From positions 930,001-994,000 of the forward strand of contig OZ257145.1 of NCBI GenBank assembly GCA_965279315.1: 64,000 nt of DNA, in the 5' to 3' direction. This stretch comes from JAPWJZ01 sp965279315 (GTDB lineage: Bacteria; Pseudomonadota; Alphaproteobacteria; Micavibrionales; UBA2020). The translations under genes and the position numbers were made by a program. A model generated the notes under the pieces. That model searched no databases and was not told where the DNA came from. It saw nothing but the letters and a program-made list of their open reading frames with translations. Of the stretch, positions 1 to 9,028 are shown piece by piece. Within the stretch, counting starts at the first letter, position 1, and every line of letters starts with the position of its first letter.

Positions 1-1
1 C

Positions 2-2350
2 TGGCGCGCCTTCCTGCCGGGCGACCCCATCCCTGCGCGCGCGCCCGAAAAGAAATCAGACCTCTCCGAAATCCTCTGGCCGACGCTGCGCCAGCAGCTG
101 ACGATGGCGTCCGCCCGCGTCATCAACGACCACGTCGTTGAAATGGGCAAGTATTACTGGGGCGGCGTCGACATGGTGCTGGGCCCGACCGACCCGCTGC
201 CCTTCCCGATGTTCCTCGCCCGTATGTCTGAATCGAAAACCCCGTTCCGCATGTCGATCCTGATCGAAGGCGGCGGCATTCAGGGCATGGCGATGCAGGC
301 CTTCCTGTCATCCGTCTTCGCCGTCACCAACGCCGACAACAAGCAGGTCAAGGACGCGCTGGAGGCATTGTCGTTGATGTCGCGCAACGAGCCCGTCGTG
401 AAGATGCGCCTGTCGTTCTGCACATGGGCGCCCAAGGGCGACATGGAATTGATCGAGGACCGTTTGTCCGCGCTCACCCAGTCGGCTGAATCATGGGGCT
501 ATGCGCAGGTGTCGCACATCTCCGGCGACCCGCTGGACCAGGTGATGTCGTCCGCGCTTGCCATCCATTGCGCATCGACCGCCCCGCCTGCGGTCGTGCC
601 GCTGTATGAGATCATGAAGCTGGTGCCGTGGCAGCGCGCCTCGTCCCCGTTCGACCGCGGCTCGATCCTGTTCCGCACGCCCGATGGCCGCGTCTGGCCG
701 TACCAGACCGGTACCAACGTCACCACGACATGGTTCGACCTTGTCTTCGCGCAGCCGGGCGGTGGCAAATCCGTCCTGATGAACACGCTCAACCTCGGCA
801 CCTGCTTGACCGCCGGTGTATCGCAGCTGCCCTTCGTCGCCGTCATCGACATCGGCCCGTCTTCGGCCGGCCTCGTTTCGCTGCTGAAGGACGCTCTGCC
901 CCCGCATCGCCGTAACGAAGTCACTTCGTTCCGCCTGCAGATGACGACCAACTTCGCGATCAATCCGTTCGACACGAAACTCGGCATGCGTTACCCGCAG
1001 GTGACCGAGCGTTCGTTCCTGAACGAGTTGCTGACGCTGATCTGTACGCCCCCCGGCCAGGCCGATCCTTACGACGGTATCGCCCAGCTGGCCGGCATGG
1101 TCATCGACGAAATGTTCCGCTGGCGCGATGACGGCTCATCGAACGCCGAACCGCGCCCCTATCTGCCGCGTATCGACCAGGTGGTCGACGAAGCGATCCG
1201 CCGCTATGACCTTGTCCTGCCGCCTTCCGCCTATTGGTGGGATGTGGTCGACATGCTGTTCGAAAAGGGTGCGACATACGAAGCGACGATTGCGCAGCGT
1301 TACGCGATGCCCACGCTGGGCGACTCGGTTGCTGCCGCCCGCCGCCCGCAGATCAAGAACCTGCTGGAGGAAACCTCGATCGGCGCGTCGTCCGAGGGTG
1401 TCATTCACGCGTTCGAGCGCATGATCACCTCCGGCGTCCGCGAATTCCCGATCCTGTCGTCGGTCACGAAATTCTCGCTCGCCGAAAACCGCGTCTGCGC
1501 GCTCGACCTGGCCGACGTCTGCCCCGCAGGCGACGCCGCATCCGACCGCCAGACCGCCATCATGTACATGCTGGCGCGCCACGCGCTGGTCACGCCGTGG
1601 TGGATCAACGAGGAAGCGCTGGCGCAGATGAAGCCGCAGTACCGCGTCTATCACGAAAAACGTCTCCGCGAATTCCAGGAAACGCCGAAGCGCCTTTGCT
1701 ACGACGAGTTCCACCGGACATCGCGCACCAAATCGGTGCGTCACCAGATCGTCCGCGACGTGCGCGAGGGCCGCAAACGCGGGATCCAGATCATCCTTGC
1801 ATCCCAGATGCTGGACGACTTCGACGACGACATGGTCGATTTGGCGACAGGCGTCTGGGTTTTGGGTACCGCCATCTCCGACGGCGCGGTCCAGGCGACG
1901 CAGGACCGCTTCGGCCTGACTGATACCGCACGCTGGATCATCCGCCATAAACTGACCGGCCCGAAATCATCCGGCGCGCCCGCGCTGCTCGTTCTCGGCA
2001 CCGTCGACGGCAAATATGAACAGCACCTGATCAACACGCTGGGCCCGCTCGAATTGTGGGCGTTCTCGACTACGACCGAGGACGTTGCGATCCGCAACCG
2101 CCTTTACACGCGTCTTGGCGCGGCGCAGGCACGCCGCCTGCTGGGCGCGAACTTCCCCGGCGGATCGGCGCGTAACGAGCTGAAGCGCCGCGTGGCCGAA
2201 CTTTCCGACCGCGGCAAGGCCGAGGAAGCGAACGTCGGCGCGGTGATCGAGAAAATCTGCGAAGAGATGATCGCGCTCACCAAGGTCAAGATCGAGGACA
2301 TCCAGGCCCCGCCCGCCAAGGGCGGCCAAGGCGCACTGCCCGCGAAATAA
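2..2350 (+). CDS. dotO: Type IVB secretion ATPase, DotO/IcmB/TraU type, 5' end outside window
   Basis: The frame is open from the first bases of the window, so the true start lies upstream; 782 codons are visible against roughly 1000 in the family. A Walker A motif (AQPGGGKS) is encoded at about 749-772 and a Walker B-like CYDEFH at about 1697-1714. The domain plan (N-terminal VirB4-like part, then a large RecA-type ATPase) fits DotO/IcmB, the inner-membrane-associated motor that powers substrate transfer in Dot/Icm and IncI conjugation systems. A rho-independent terminator follows at once, so this is probably the last gene of a secretion operon lying to the left. Assignment to DotO rather than a generic VirB4 rests on overall resemblance and should be confirmed by a profile search. 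Confidence 0.75.
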   Translation, partial: WRAFLPGDPIPARAPEKKSDLSEILWPTLRQQLTMASARVINDHVVEMGKYYWGGVDMVLGPTDPLPFPMFLARMSESKTPFRMSILIEGGGIQGMAMQAFLSSVFAVTNADNKQVKDALEALSLMSRNEPVVKMRLSFCTWAPKGDMELIEDRLSALTQSAESWGYAQVSHISGDPLDQVMSSALAIHCASTAPPAVVPLYEIMKLVPWQRASSPFDRGSILFRTPDGRVWPYQTGTNVTTTWFDLVFAQPGGGKSVLMNTLNLGTCLTAGVSQLPFVAVIDIGPSSAGLVSLLKDALPPHRRNEVTSFRLQMTTNFAINPFDTKLGMRYPQVTERSFLNELLTLICTPPGQADPYDGIAQLAGMVIDEMFRWRDDGSSNAEPRPYLPRIDQVVDEAIRRYDLVLPPSAYWWDVVDMLFEKGATYEATIAQRYAMPTLGDSVAAARRPQIKNLLEETSIGASSEGVIHAFERMITSGVREFPILSSVTKFSLAENRVCALDLADVCPAGDAASDRQTAIMYMLARHALVTPWWINEEALAQMKPQYRVYHEKRLREFQETPKRLCYDEFHRTSRTKSVRHQIVRDVREGRKRGIQIILASQMLDDFDDDMVDLATGVWVLGTAISDGAVQATQDRFGLTDTARWIIRHKLTGPKSSGAPALLVLGTVDGKYEQHLINTLGPLELWAFSTTTEDVAIRNRLYTRLGAAQARRLLGANFPGGSARNELKRRVAELSDRGKAEEANVGAVIEKICEEMIALTKVKIEDIQAPPAKGGQGALPAK

Positions 2351-2370
2351 GGGCGGTCGCTGCAAGATAC

Positions 2371-2405
2371 AAAACCCCGGTTGCAGAACACGCGCCGGGG
2401 TTTTT
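2371..2405 (+). terminator. Rho-independent terminator after the secretion ATPase gene
   Basis: The arms AAAACCCCGG and CCGGGGTTTT pair exactly around a 14-nt loop and run into a T tract. The hairpin starts about 20 nt after the ATPase stop codon and also faces the converging ankyrin gene, so it may act in both directions. Confidence 0.85.
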
Positions 2406-2409
2406 CTTT

Positions 2410-3426
2410 TTAGGGTTTCAGGTTGAATTTGCCGGGCTTCGGCCTGATCGTCAGGTGATCGATAGCGCTCGATACCGCCGGCATGTCGATCTGGTCGCGG
2501 TATGCGGCGGGCACGGCGGCATAGGCCTGCAGCATCTCATCCTTGCGCCCCGCCCATAGCTGCGCGTTGAACGCGGTCGATAACTGCCCGACCTGCCCCA
2601 ATACCGCCAGCACCGAGGGCCCTGCGGGTGGCGCGATGCGGGTCAGGTCCTCCACGCGCATCTGTTCGCCTGCCGTGCCCAGGATTTTGTCGCAGATCAC
2701 ATCAAACGATCCTGCGGCTGCGGCCACATGAAATCCCGTGCGTCCGCCACGCTCCGGCAATACGCGGCGCAATTCGTCAAGGCTTTGGGCACGGAAATGC
2801 GCAGGGCCTATATGTTCGTCGCTGTTCACCCATTGGCGCAGCGTTTTCGCAAATTCCATCTGCCCCGTTTCCGCCGCCCATTCAAACGCGTTCAGGCTGC
2901 GGTAATAATCGCCGGGGCTTGCGCCGTGTTTCAAAAATACGGTCGCCACATCGCCATAGCCATGCGCCAGCGCGATGCACAGCAATTCACGGTTATGCGC
3001 CTTCACATCCGCGCCGGCATTCAGGAGTGTCTCGGCGATTTTGTCGCGCCCGTGCATGGCGCAATACCACAGCGCCGATGAATCATCCGCTTTCGGGTCT
3101 GCGCCATTTGCGAGCAGCAGGTTGACCGCGTCCTCGCGCCCGCCGACCGTGGCCTCGACCAATGCGCTGTCCTTCGCCGACTGGCTCAGGTTTTTTGCCA
3201 GCAGAAGGGCGAGCACGCCCATGCGCCCTTTGCCCGATGCGGCGACCAGCGCCTGCCCGTCGCGGAAATTGGCATCGACGCCCTTTTCCATCAGCCGCGC
3301 GCATCGCCATGTTTCGCCATCGCGCGCGGATTTGACGAACAGCTCGCTACGCGCCAGCGGCGTCAGGCCGGACACATAATCCAGCCATTTGTCGTCATCT
3401 TCATCATCGATATCGACGACCGACAT
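2410..3426 (-). CDS. Ankyrin-repeat protein with shared C-terminal module
   Basis: This 338-residue protein has degenerate ankyrin repeats from about residue 30 to 200, with phrases such as LLLANGADPKADDSSAL and LLNAGADVKAHN. Ankyrin repeats mediate protein-protein contacts; no catalytic domain is visible. The last 70 residues (SVLAVLG, LW, YRDQIDMPA, a final F-N-L-K) align by eye with the end of the upstream neighbour, so the two are probably duplicates that diverged in the repeat region. The gene starts 2 nt after the neighbour's stop, so they form one operon. The N-terminus is very acidic (DIDDEDDD). The tail KPGKFNLKP is basic with one aromatic residue, as in several other unknown proteins here. 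Being beside a type IVB ATPase gene, it is a candidate secreted effector, by inference only. Confidence 0.8.
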   Translation of the reverse strand: MSVVDIDDEDDDKWLDYVSGLTPLARSELFVKSARDGETWRCARLMEKGVDANFRDGQALVAASGKGRMGVLALLLAKNLSQSAKDSALVEATVGGREDAVNLLLANGADPKADDSSALWYCAMHGRDKIAETLLNAGADVKAHNRELLCIALAHGYGDVATVFLKHGASPGDYYRSLNAFEWAAETGQMEFAKTLRQWVNSDEHIGPAHFRAQSLDELRRVLPERGGRTGFHVAAAAGSFDVICDKILGTAGEQMRVEDLTRIAPPAGPSVLAVLGQVGQLSTAFNAQLWAGRKDEMLQAYAAVPAAYRDQIDMPAVSSAIDHLTIRPKPGKFNLKP

Positions 3427-3428
3427 GG

Positions 3429-5582
3429 TTATTTCAGCCTGAAACGGTCATTGCGCCCGCGCTCCGACAGGCGCAGCAAATCCAGCTGCGCCTTCAACGC
3501 GCTGAAATCGACCTGGTCGTGGTACATCGCGGGCGTATTGTCCTTGATGAACGATACGGCATCGCGGTCGCGCCACAGGCTGGCAGGATCCAGGATATCA
3601 TTCAGCTTCCCATGCGCGCCCAGGATTTCCAGCACCGAATTGCCATGCGCATCCCGGGTCGAAACCAGCATGGCAGGGTCAAACCCCGCCTGCGCCGCCG
3701 CCTTTTGCATCAGCGGCGCGAAATGATCGGCATAGGCCGCGCGGATCGCAAGGCTGTCCGCACCGTCGAAAAACCGCGTCGCCGTGGAAATTTCGGCGGC
3801 GATGCCGTTCGCCGGTTTCACTTCCTCGCGCGTCACCCATTTCTCCATCGCCTGCAGCGCGCGTTCATCGGCCAGCGTCGTCAGCGCGAGGACGATTTCC
3901 CGCGCATCTTTCGGGCGGCCGATATCATTGGCGAACATATAGCCGATCATGCCGGCGGCATTGCGCTGCACGGCGATCTTCAAGCCGTCTTCCGCGACCT
4001 TGTCGGTCAGCTCCACGCCCTGCGCCGCCAGCCAGCCGAGCGTTTCGGCGCCGCCATGCGATGCGATATCATACATGTCGGCGGTGCGCAGCGCGTCCGG
4101 CAGAAAGCCATGCTTCGCCGCGATATCCAGCGCGGACTGCGATTGCAGCAGCGTCTGGAACACGCGTTCCTTCGCATCCTTCGTCCAGTCGGCATTCGCG
4201 ATGATGTCTTCCAGCTGCGCCATATCGCCGCGCTTGATGACCTCTTTCACCGCGCTGTCGACCATCCATCCGGAGGACGTGGACAATTTTTTATCGCGCG
4301 GGAACAGGGCTGCGGTTTCCTTGTCGTCTTTCTCCACGCCCTTCCAGAACACGGAATCATCCTTCGCGTGCCAGTCGCCGCCGAATTCGATAACAGCGTG
4401 ACGCTGCACCTTGTAATCGTGGCTGTCCTGCAATTCCCTGGTGATCTCGGGCGTCAGCGGGGCTTTGTCCAGCAGGTATTGCAGGGCTTGCGCGTTATCC
4501 CGCGCAATTGCCGCCGAATACAGCGATGCAGCCTCCTTGCCCTCCGGCAGGGGAAGCAGCTTTTCCTCGACCGCGCTTATCAACGGCGCGGCGTCGGGCG
4601 CACCCATCAGCGCGCGCAACAGCGGCACCGCATTCTTTCGCGCTTCTTCGGTGTAGTCTTCGACGAAGAATTTTGCGGCGGTCAGTTCGTCCCCTGATCC
4701 CGCGTTGCGCATCGCGCCCGCCAGCTGCGCCGGTTCCGGCTGCAGTTTCTTTGCCAGGTGCGGCAGCAGGTCGGGCAGCGTCCCGCTCAGGTTGGTCGCC
4801 CAGATCATCACCAGAAAATGCGGCGGCAGGTTTTCGGGGAAGGCGTCAATGAAACGGTCGAGGATATCCAGCTTGCCCGTTTCCATCACCTGCACCATCA
4901 ATTCCATCATCGGCGGCGGGCCCATGAATTCGCTGAAATACTCGCCCGGCGAAAAAAGGTATGGCGGCAGTTTGTGGCGATAGGTGTCTAGTTTTTCCAG
5001 CGACACCGCCATCGCGTCCCCGTCCTTCACATTGCACGCGCTGTAAAAATGCGCGAAAAAGTCGGCGGTGTTGTCGCGCGCGGCCAATGCCTCTTCATAC
5101 AGCGCAGGGCGGTAGCGCAGCAGCGCGAACAGCGCGGCCTCCGTCATGTCTTTATACGGCAGGTATTCCAGCAGCAGGTCGCCCGCGTCTTCCTGCTTGT
5201 TGTCGAGCGCAAGGTAGAGCGCGGAGGACAGCGTTTCCGGCGGCAGGTCACTATCAACGCCGTATTTCAATGTCGCCATGTTGCCGTGTTTCGCCGCGAC
5301 CAGGAACGGCGTGTCGGCAAGACGCGAGACGCCCGGCACGTCGATCTGCGACAGGTTCTGCATCGCGGCCACGCTGTCGATATCGCCCAGCGCCTTCAGT
5401 GCCTTGCTGTCGCCATGGCGCGGGTCGGCGCCCGCCTTGTGCAGCTCGATCGCGCGCGGCCAGTCCTGTTTCAGGACCGCATCGGCGAAGCCATGGTTGC
5501 GGCGCGCCTGTTCAACCGCGGTCAATACGGATTTGCGCCATGCGGCGCGGGCTTCAGCAACCTTGTTGAAGTCTTCTTCCAT
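3429..5582 (-). CDS. Large helical ankyrin-like repeat protein
   Basis: This 717-residue, mostly alpha-helical protein has recognisable ankyrin-like stretches near the N-terminus (AIELHKAGADPRHGDSKAL, FLVAAKHGNMATLKYGVD) and again around the middle. No enzyme motif, signal peptide or membrane segment is seen. Its last 75 residues (NSVLEILGAHGKL, SLWRDRD, YHDQVDFSAL, ending DRFRLK) match the end of the next gene, which suggests duplication of a two-part architecture. The ATG is preceded by AAGGAA at a usable distance. The gene is first in a two-gene operon reading toward the secretion ATPase gene. A role as an effector or scaffold is an inference from context. Confidence 0.75.
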   Translation of the reverse strand: MEEDFNKVAEARAAWRKSVLTAVEQARRNHGFADAVLKQDWPRAIELHKAGADPRHGDSKALKALGDIDSVAAMQNLSQIDVPGVSRLADTPFLVAAKHGNMATLKYGVDSDLPPETLSSALYLALDNKQEDAGDLLLEYLPYKDMTEAALFALLRYRPALYEEALAARDNTADFFAHFYSACNVKDGDAMAVSLEKLDTYRHKLPPYLFSPGEYFSEFMGPPPMMELMVQVMETGKLDILDRFIDAFPENLPPHFLVMIWATNLSGTLPDLLPHLAKKLQPEPAQLAGAMRNAGSGDELTAAKFFVEDYTEEARKNAVPLLRALMGAPDAAPLISAVEEKLLPLPEGKEAASLYSAAIARDNAQALQYLLDKAPLTPEITRELQDSHDYKVQRHAVIEFGGDWHAKDDSVFWKGVEKDDKETAALFPRDKKLSTSSGWMVDSAVKEVIKRGDMAQLEDIIANADWTKDAKERVFQTLLQSQSALDIAAKHGFLPDALRTADMYDIASHGGAETLGWLAAQGVELTDKVAEDGLKIAVQRNAAGMIGYMFANDIGRPKDAREIVLALTTLADERALQAMEKWVTREEVKPANGIAAEISTATRFFDGADSLAIRAAYADHFAPLMQKAAAQAGFDPAMLVSTRDAHGNSVLEILGAHGKLNDILDPASLWRDRDAVSFIKDNTPAMYHDQVDFSALKAQLDLLRLSERGRNDRFRLK

Positions 5583-5781
5583 GAGCGTCTATTTCCTTAA
5601 AACACATCTATTTTTAAGGAGAGAAGCGGGGGCTGTCAATCAATCCGGAGTCGCGCGGAATAACGCTGAAAACTTCACGGCTTAAACATATGCAAACAGC
5701 TGATAAACAAAGGTTATTTCTAGATCAATAAAATTTTAATAAACCTTATGTAATATAGATAGAACGAGGGGGACAGCCTCA

Positions 5782-5916
5782 ATGGAAAGCAATAAACACA
5801 AACCCGAATTTGACAGCAAGGCAGTGCGGCCAGCGGCAGACGCGCCCGATGCCAAGCCCAAGACAGAATTGAAGATCGTGTACCCGTTGGACCACGGTGT
5901 GCACCGTCCGCTTTAG
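5782..5916 (+). CDS. Small 44-residue hypothetical protein
   Basis: A short reading frame starts at an ATG preceded by GAGGGGG, a strong ribosome binding site, and ends 27 nt before a clear terminator. The product is charged and proline-containing (begins MESNKHKPEF, ends DHGVHRPL). The RBS, isolated position and terminator argue that it is expressed. No family is recognised and conservation cannot be judged here. Confidence 0.5.
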   Translation: MESNKHKPEFDSKAVRPAADAPDAKPKTELKIVYPLDHGVHRPL

Positions 5917-5942
5917 AAGTTCGTGAGCCCGACTCCTTCACA

Positions 5943-5972
5943 CCCGCCGCGTTCCACTCGCGGCGGGTTTTT
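5943..5972 (+). terminator. Rho-independent terminator after the 44-residue gene
   Basis: CCCGCCGCG pairs with CGCGGCGGG around a 7-nt loop and is followed by five T residues. It ends the small upstream transcript just before the HEPN-like gene. Confidence 0.85.
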
Positions 5973-5989
5973 ATTTAAAAGGATGAAAT

Positions 5990-6481
5990 ATGGCATCAAC
6001 TCAACATCATAAATTTGAAGCCCTCAAGAAATTTCCGCCGCCGCCGCGCACCGAACCCACCAAAAAAACTTCGATTGAAACGGATGCGGCGTCTCTCTTC
6101 TTGCTGGCGCAACATTACCTGCAAGCTGCGCAGCTACTGTCGATCGTTGAGGTGAAGGGCAATAAAATGCGCTGGCATCCCTACCGGCTCAATGCTGCGC
6201 AGGCGATTGAGCTCTGCCTCAGCGCGTATTTGATGCAGACAGGCATGACCTATGATGAAGTGCGCGTATTCCAGCATCAGGTGCATCCACGCGCAGTATT
6301 TGCAGCGGAAAAGGGGCTGATACTGCGCAAGGGCACGATAGAACATCTCAGGCGCATGGACAGCGACCGTGAATACCTTATGGTGCGCTATAACCCCGCG
6401 CCGTTTGCAATGTCCGAACTGACGCGCATCCGCGCCACTCTGGACGAACTATTCGATAAAACCGGCAAAGCATTCAACTGA
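5990..6481 (+). CDS. HEPN-like helical protein
   Basis: This 163-residue protein begins with a proline- and lysine-rich stretch (KKFPPPPRTEPTKK), followed by an all-helical region. The phrase LNAAQAIELCLSAYLMQTG with a later histidine-containing helix (VFQHQVHP) resembles the core of HEPN domains, which occur in toxin-antitoxin systems, nucleic-acid-linked defence and uncharacterised proteins. A catalytic Rx4-6H motif is not evident, so nuclease activity should not be assumed. The ATG follows AAAAGG after the upstream terminator. It stands alone, with about 290 nt of non-coding sequence after it in which I see nothing distinctive. Confidence 0.5.
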   Translation: MASTQHHKFEALKKFPPPPRTEPTKKTSIETDAASLFLLAQHYLQAAQLLSIVEVKGNKMRWHPYRLNAAQAIELCLSAYLMQTGMTYDEVRVFQHQVHPRAVFAAEKGLILRKGTIEHLRRMDSDREYLMVRYNPAPFAMSELTRIRATLDELFDKTGKAFN

Positions 6482-6770
6482 CCGCCTGTAACTCATTTTC
6501 CTCAATCCGGCGCGCTTTCCAATAAGCCGCGATATCTTCACATAAGCTTATCATTTGCGTGCTTTTTTCAGCGCATCCACGACCGAAACAATTCTTTAAA
6601 CATTGTTCACTAGGGTCATCACTAGTGCAGGACGACTCGCACGCCGATGAATGTCTCAATATGGATATTTGTGGATAAATCTGGACTTTTTTCGAGCCGA
6701 TATGTTCAGATGAATTTCCACTACGGCGTGACAGTCGAGGGTGTAGCCCGCCAGGGCAAGGAGATAACAG

Positions 6771-8018
6771 ATGTCACGTAAGCCTGAAAAAGCGACCCCG
6801 TATTTCATGATCGTGCGTCCCTTCAACATGGTCGCGCCGCCGACGCCTGTCTGCCAGGCGCCGACGATGACCCCGCCCACGCCGACCCCGCCGCCTGTTA
6901 ACCGTGGCGACTGGACCGTGCCTGTAAAGGATGAAAACGGGTTGCCCGCCTTCGCCCGCCCTGCCGTCGTCGTCGATTTCATCGGCACCATCACCATGGA
7001 AAAACCCGACCCGTTCCTGTCGGAAGCCGCCAAACAAAAACGTCAGGCCGCGATTGATAAAGAGGCAGAGCTGAACCGCGCCTGCCTTGAAAAAGCGGTT
7101 TTCATTTTGTCGCAGAGCCCGACCGGCCGCGACGTGCTGGAACAAATGACCAAGGAAGGCTACCGCATCGTATTTGACGAGCGCCGCACCGGCGACCGCG
7201 GCGCGGGCGGTCTGTGCGACCCTTCCGAAAAACTGATCATCCTGCGCGGGCACGACAACCCCGATTACCTGGCGCTGCTGCTCGGCCATGAATCGGTGCA
7301 TGCGGTGCAGAACACGCGCCACGACCTGTTCCCCTCCACGCGCCACAAGCCCGAAGTCGGCATTAAAATGTCCTTCGCGATCGAGGCCGATGCCTATGCG
7401 CAGCAATCGCAGATCGCGCTGGAACTGGCTTACGGCGATCCGGACGGCCCCAAAGACCAGTGGAAGATGCAGGAACCGCTGCTGCAAATGCGCGACCGTT
7501 TCCCCGACATCATCAAGGCGGCGGAACGCGTGCTGATTTCCGACAAGCAGTTGCAGAATGGCGCGACCGTTGCTGCCGCCTATGAAGCCTTCTACGACAA
7601 TTTTTACCTGCGCACGTTTTACGAAGACGCGCATATCGACTGGGCGAACCAGTATGCGCCGAAACTGAAGGGCTCGTTCCCCTGGCTGCAGCGCCATTTC
7701 AGCAAGGACACCGACAGCCAGTGGATCAAGGACCGCATCCAGCATCGCGGCAAGCCTTACCTGAACGAGCACCTGCCCAACATGACGTTCGATGACGCGC
7801 GCCATTCCGGCCTGACCGACACCACGGTCAAAAAAATCCAGCGATTCTACAAAAACCATGTGAAGGGCGACGCGCCAGAGCTGAAAAAATACGGCGTGCA
7901 TATGCGCGATGCGGCGGAACTGGTGCTGGGGCTGACCTCCGGCATCCATGCAATCTTCAAGGCGGGCGATGCCCCGCCCAAGGCGCAAGACCGCACTCCT
8001 CCGCGCTGGAACAGCTAA
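6771..8018 (+). CDS. Putative zinc metallopeptidase, HEXXH/EAD type (DUF6782-like)
   Basis: This 415-residue protein has a proline-rich N-terminal region (TPVCQAPTMTPPTPTPPP, residues 25-42) and a central domain containing HESVH (residues 173-177) and IEADAY about 30 residues later. A HEXXH helix followed by EAD is a gluzincin-like zinc-binding pattern. The same HEXXH plus EAD layout appears in the two proteins at 55.4-57.7 kb, which makes a family of three. No signal peptide is evident, so it is probably cytoplasmic or translocated by another route. The C-terminal half is helical and unassigned. Enzymatic activity is inferred from the motif only. Confidence 0.6.
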   Translation: MSRKPEKATPYFMIVRPFNMVAPPTPVCQAPTMTPPTPTPPPVNRGDWTVPVKDENGLPAFARPAVVVDFIGTITMEKPDPFLSEAAKQKRQAAIDKEAELNRACLEKAVFILSQSPTGRDVLEQMTKEGYRIVFDERRTGDRGAGGLCDPSEKLIILRGHDNPDYLALLLGHESVHAVQNTRHDLFPSTRHKPEVGIKMSFAIEADAYAQQSQIALELAYGDPDGPKDQWKMQEPLLQMRDRFPDIIKAAERVLISDKQLQNGATVAAAYEAFYDNFYLRTFYEDAHIDWANQYAPKLKGSFPWLQRHFSKDTDSQWIKDRIQHRGKPYLNEHLPNMTFDDARHSGLTDTTVKKIQRFYKNHVKGDAPELKKYGVHMRDAAELVLGLTSGIHAIFKAGDAPPKAQDRTPPRWNS

Positions 8019-8067
8019 GCCGCTGATTCACAATAGAAAATCGCCCATCGGTTGATTCCATAAGCTA

Positions 8068-8095
8068 TTGACATAACACATAAAATCTTTATACT
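8068..8095 (+). promoter_or_regulatory. Sigma70-type promoter for the module-family gene run
   Basis: TTGACA (8068-8073) is separated by 16 nt from TATACT (8090-8095). The predicted transcript would start about 25 nt before the ATG at 8129, leaving a short leader. Confidence 0.7.
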
Positions 8096-8128
8096 CGACC
8101 TTACATTTTAGACATGTAGGGACGGGCA

Positions 8129-9028
8129 ATGGCCGAAGCGGGCTGGCAGGAAACGGTGGAAAAGATCAGAGCGGCGTGGAATGCCGCGCCTGTCGCGGAT
8201 GGCGTTCGCGTCATCAGCGATGCCCTGCGCCCCCAGCTGGTGGAAATACTCGCCGAACCTCTCAAGGCAAACAACCGCATCGTCTTTACCGCAGGGCAGC
8301 TTGACCCCGAGCAGGCAGGCGGGCTTGCGCGCGCGGGGCTCATGAAATGGTGGCATGTCTATGCGGGCGCTGCCTATTTTGGCAAGGCGGAAAACCTGCG
8401 CGCGTTGCGCAAGCTGTACGATGCCGATAAAGGCGCGGGCGACTCTCACGACAGCTTTGATTCCACGCTCACCTGGGCCTCGCACCCGCACAGCGTCACC
8501 AAAGGGATCGTCACGCGCATGGATCCCGATACGGTCGCGCAGCTGATCGGCTGGGGCGCGGATGTAAACCATGAGGACGGCAAATACTACGGCTGGGTCC
8601 TGAGCGGCAGCCCCGCCGAGATCATCGCGCTGTACCTCGAGAACGGCGCGCCGAAACAGGCGGCCGAAGTGGCGATGCAGGAAGAGATGGGCAAAAAAAA
8701 CTATCTGCAGGCGCAGCGTATCGACAACGCATTGGGCGGCGAAGGCCTTTATACCAAGGTCGATGCCCAGACGCTGATGACGACGCAGTTTATCGCCGAG
8801 CCCGAAGGCATCGCCACGCTGAAAACCATTTATAATTTCCGCAGCCGCCGCCTGAATGAGATCTACACGCCGCATGGCGAAAAAGCGCAGCCCGCCATGA
8901 CCTCGACCGATTTCGCGGGCGTTGATGCGGGCAGCCTGCATCGCGCGCAGGAAAAGCTGGAACAGCTGGGCGGCAAGCCCGCCGATGTGCTGGACAAGCC
9001 GAAACTCGCAGTGATGAAAAATGGCTGA
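8129..9028 (+). CDS. Module-family protein 1 (FNF/ELGG C-terminal module)
   Basis: This 299-residue protein is the first of six consecutive genes sharing an unrecognised C-terminal module. Here the module spans residues 208-287: a start like Y-x-K-V-D-x-x-T-L, then YNFRSRRLNEIY, and an end EKLEQLGGKPADVL. Residues 55-100 (GQLDPEQAGGLARAG, KWWHVYAGAAYFG) form a second block shared with the next gene and the fifth gene. Between them lies one ankyrin-like phrase (LIGWGADVNHED). No signal peptide or catalytic motif is visible. The next gene starts 8 nt inside this one, so translation is coupled. Function unknown; the repeated module may mediate binding or recognition. Confidence 0.8.
   Translation: MAEAGWQETVEKIRAAWNAAPVADGVRVISDALRPQLVEILAEPLKANNRIVFTAGQLDPEQAGGLARAGLMKWWHVYAGAAYFGKAENLRALRKLYDADKGAGDSHDSFDSTLTWASHPHSVTKGIVTRMDPDTVAQLIGWGADVNHEDGKYYGWVLSGSPAEIIALYLENGAPKQAAEVAMQEEMGKKNYLQAQRIDNALGGEGLYTKVDAQTLMTTQFIAEPEGIATLKTIYNFRSRRLNEIYTPHGEKAQPAMTSTDFAGVDAGSLHRAQEKLEQLGGKPADVLDKPKLAVMKNG

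Noticed and set aside
6474..6659. A 61-residue minus-strand frame after the HEPN-like gene
   Set aside because: No RBS, odd composition and overlap with the end of the neighbouring gene; treated as chance.
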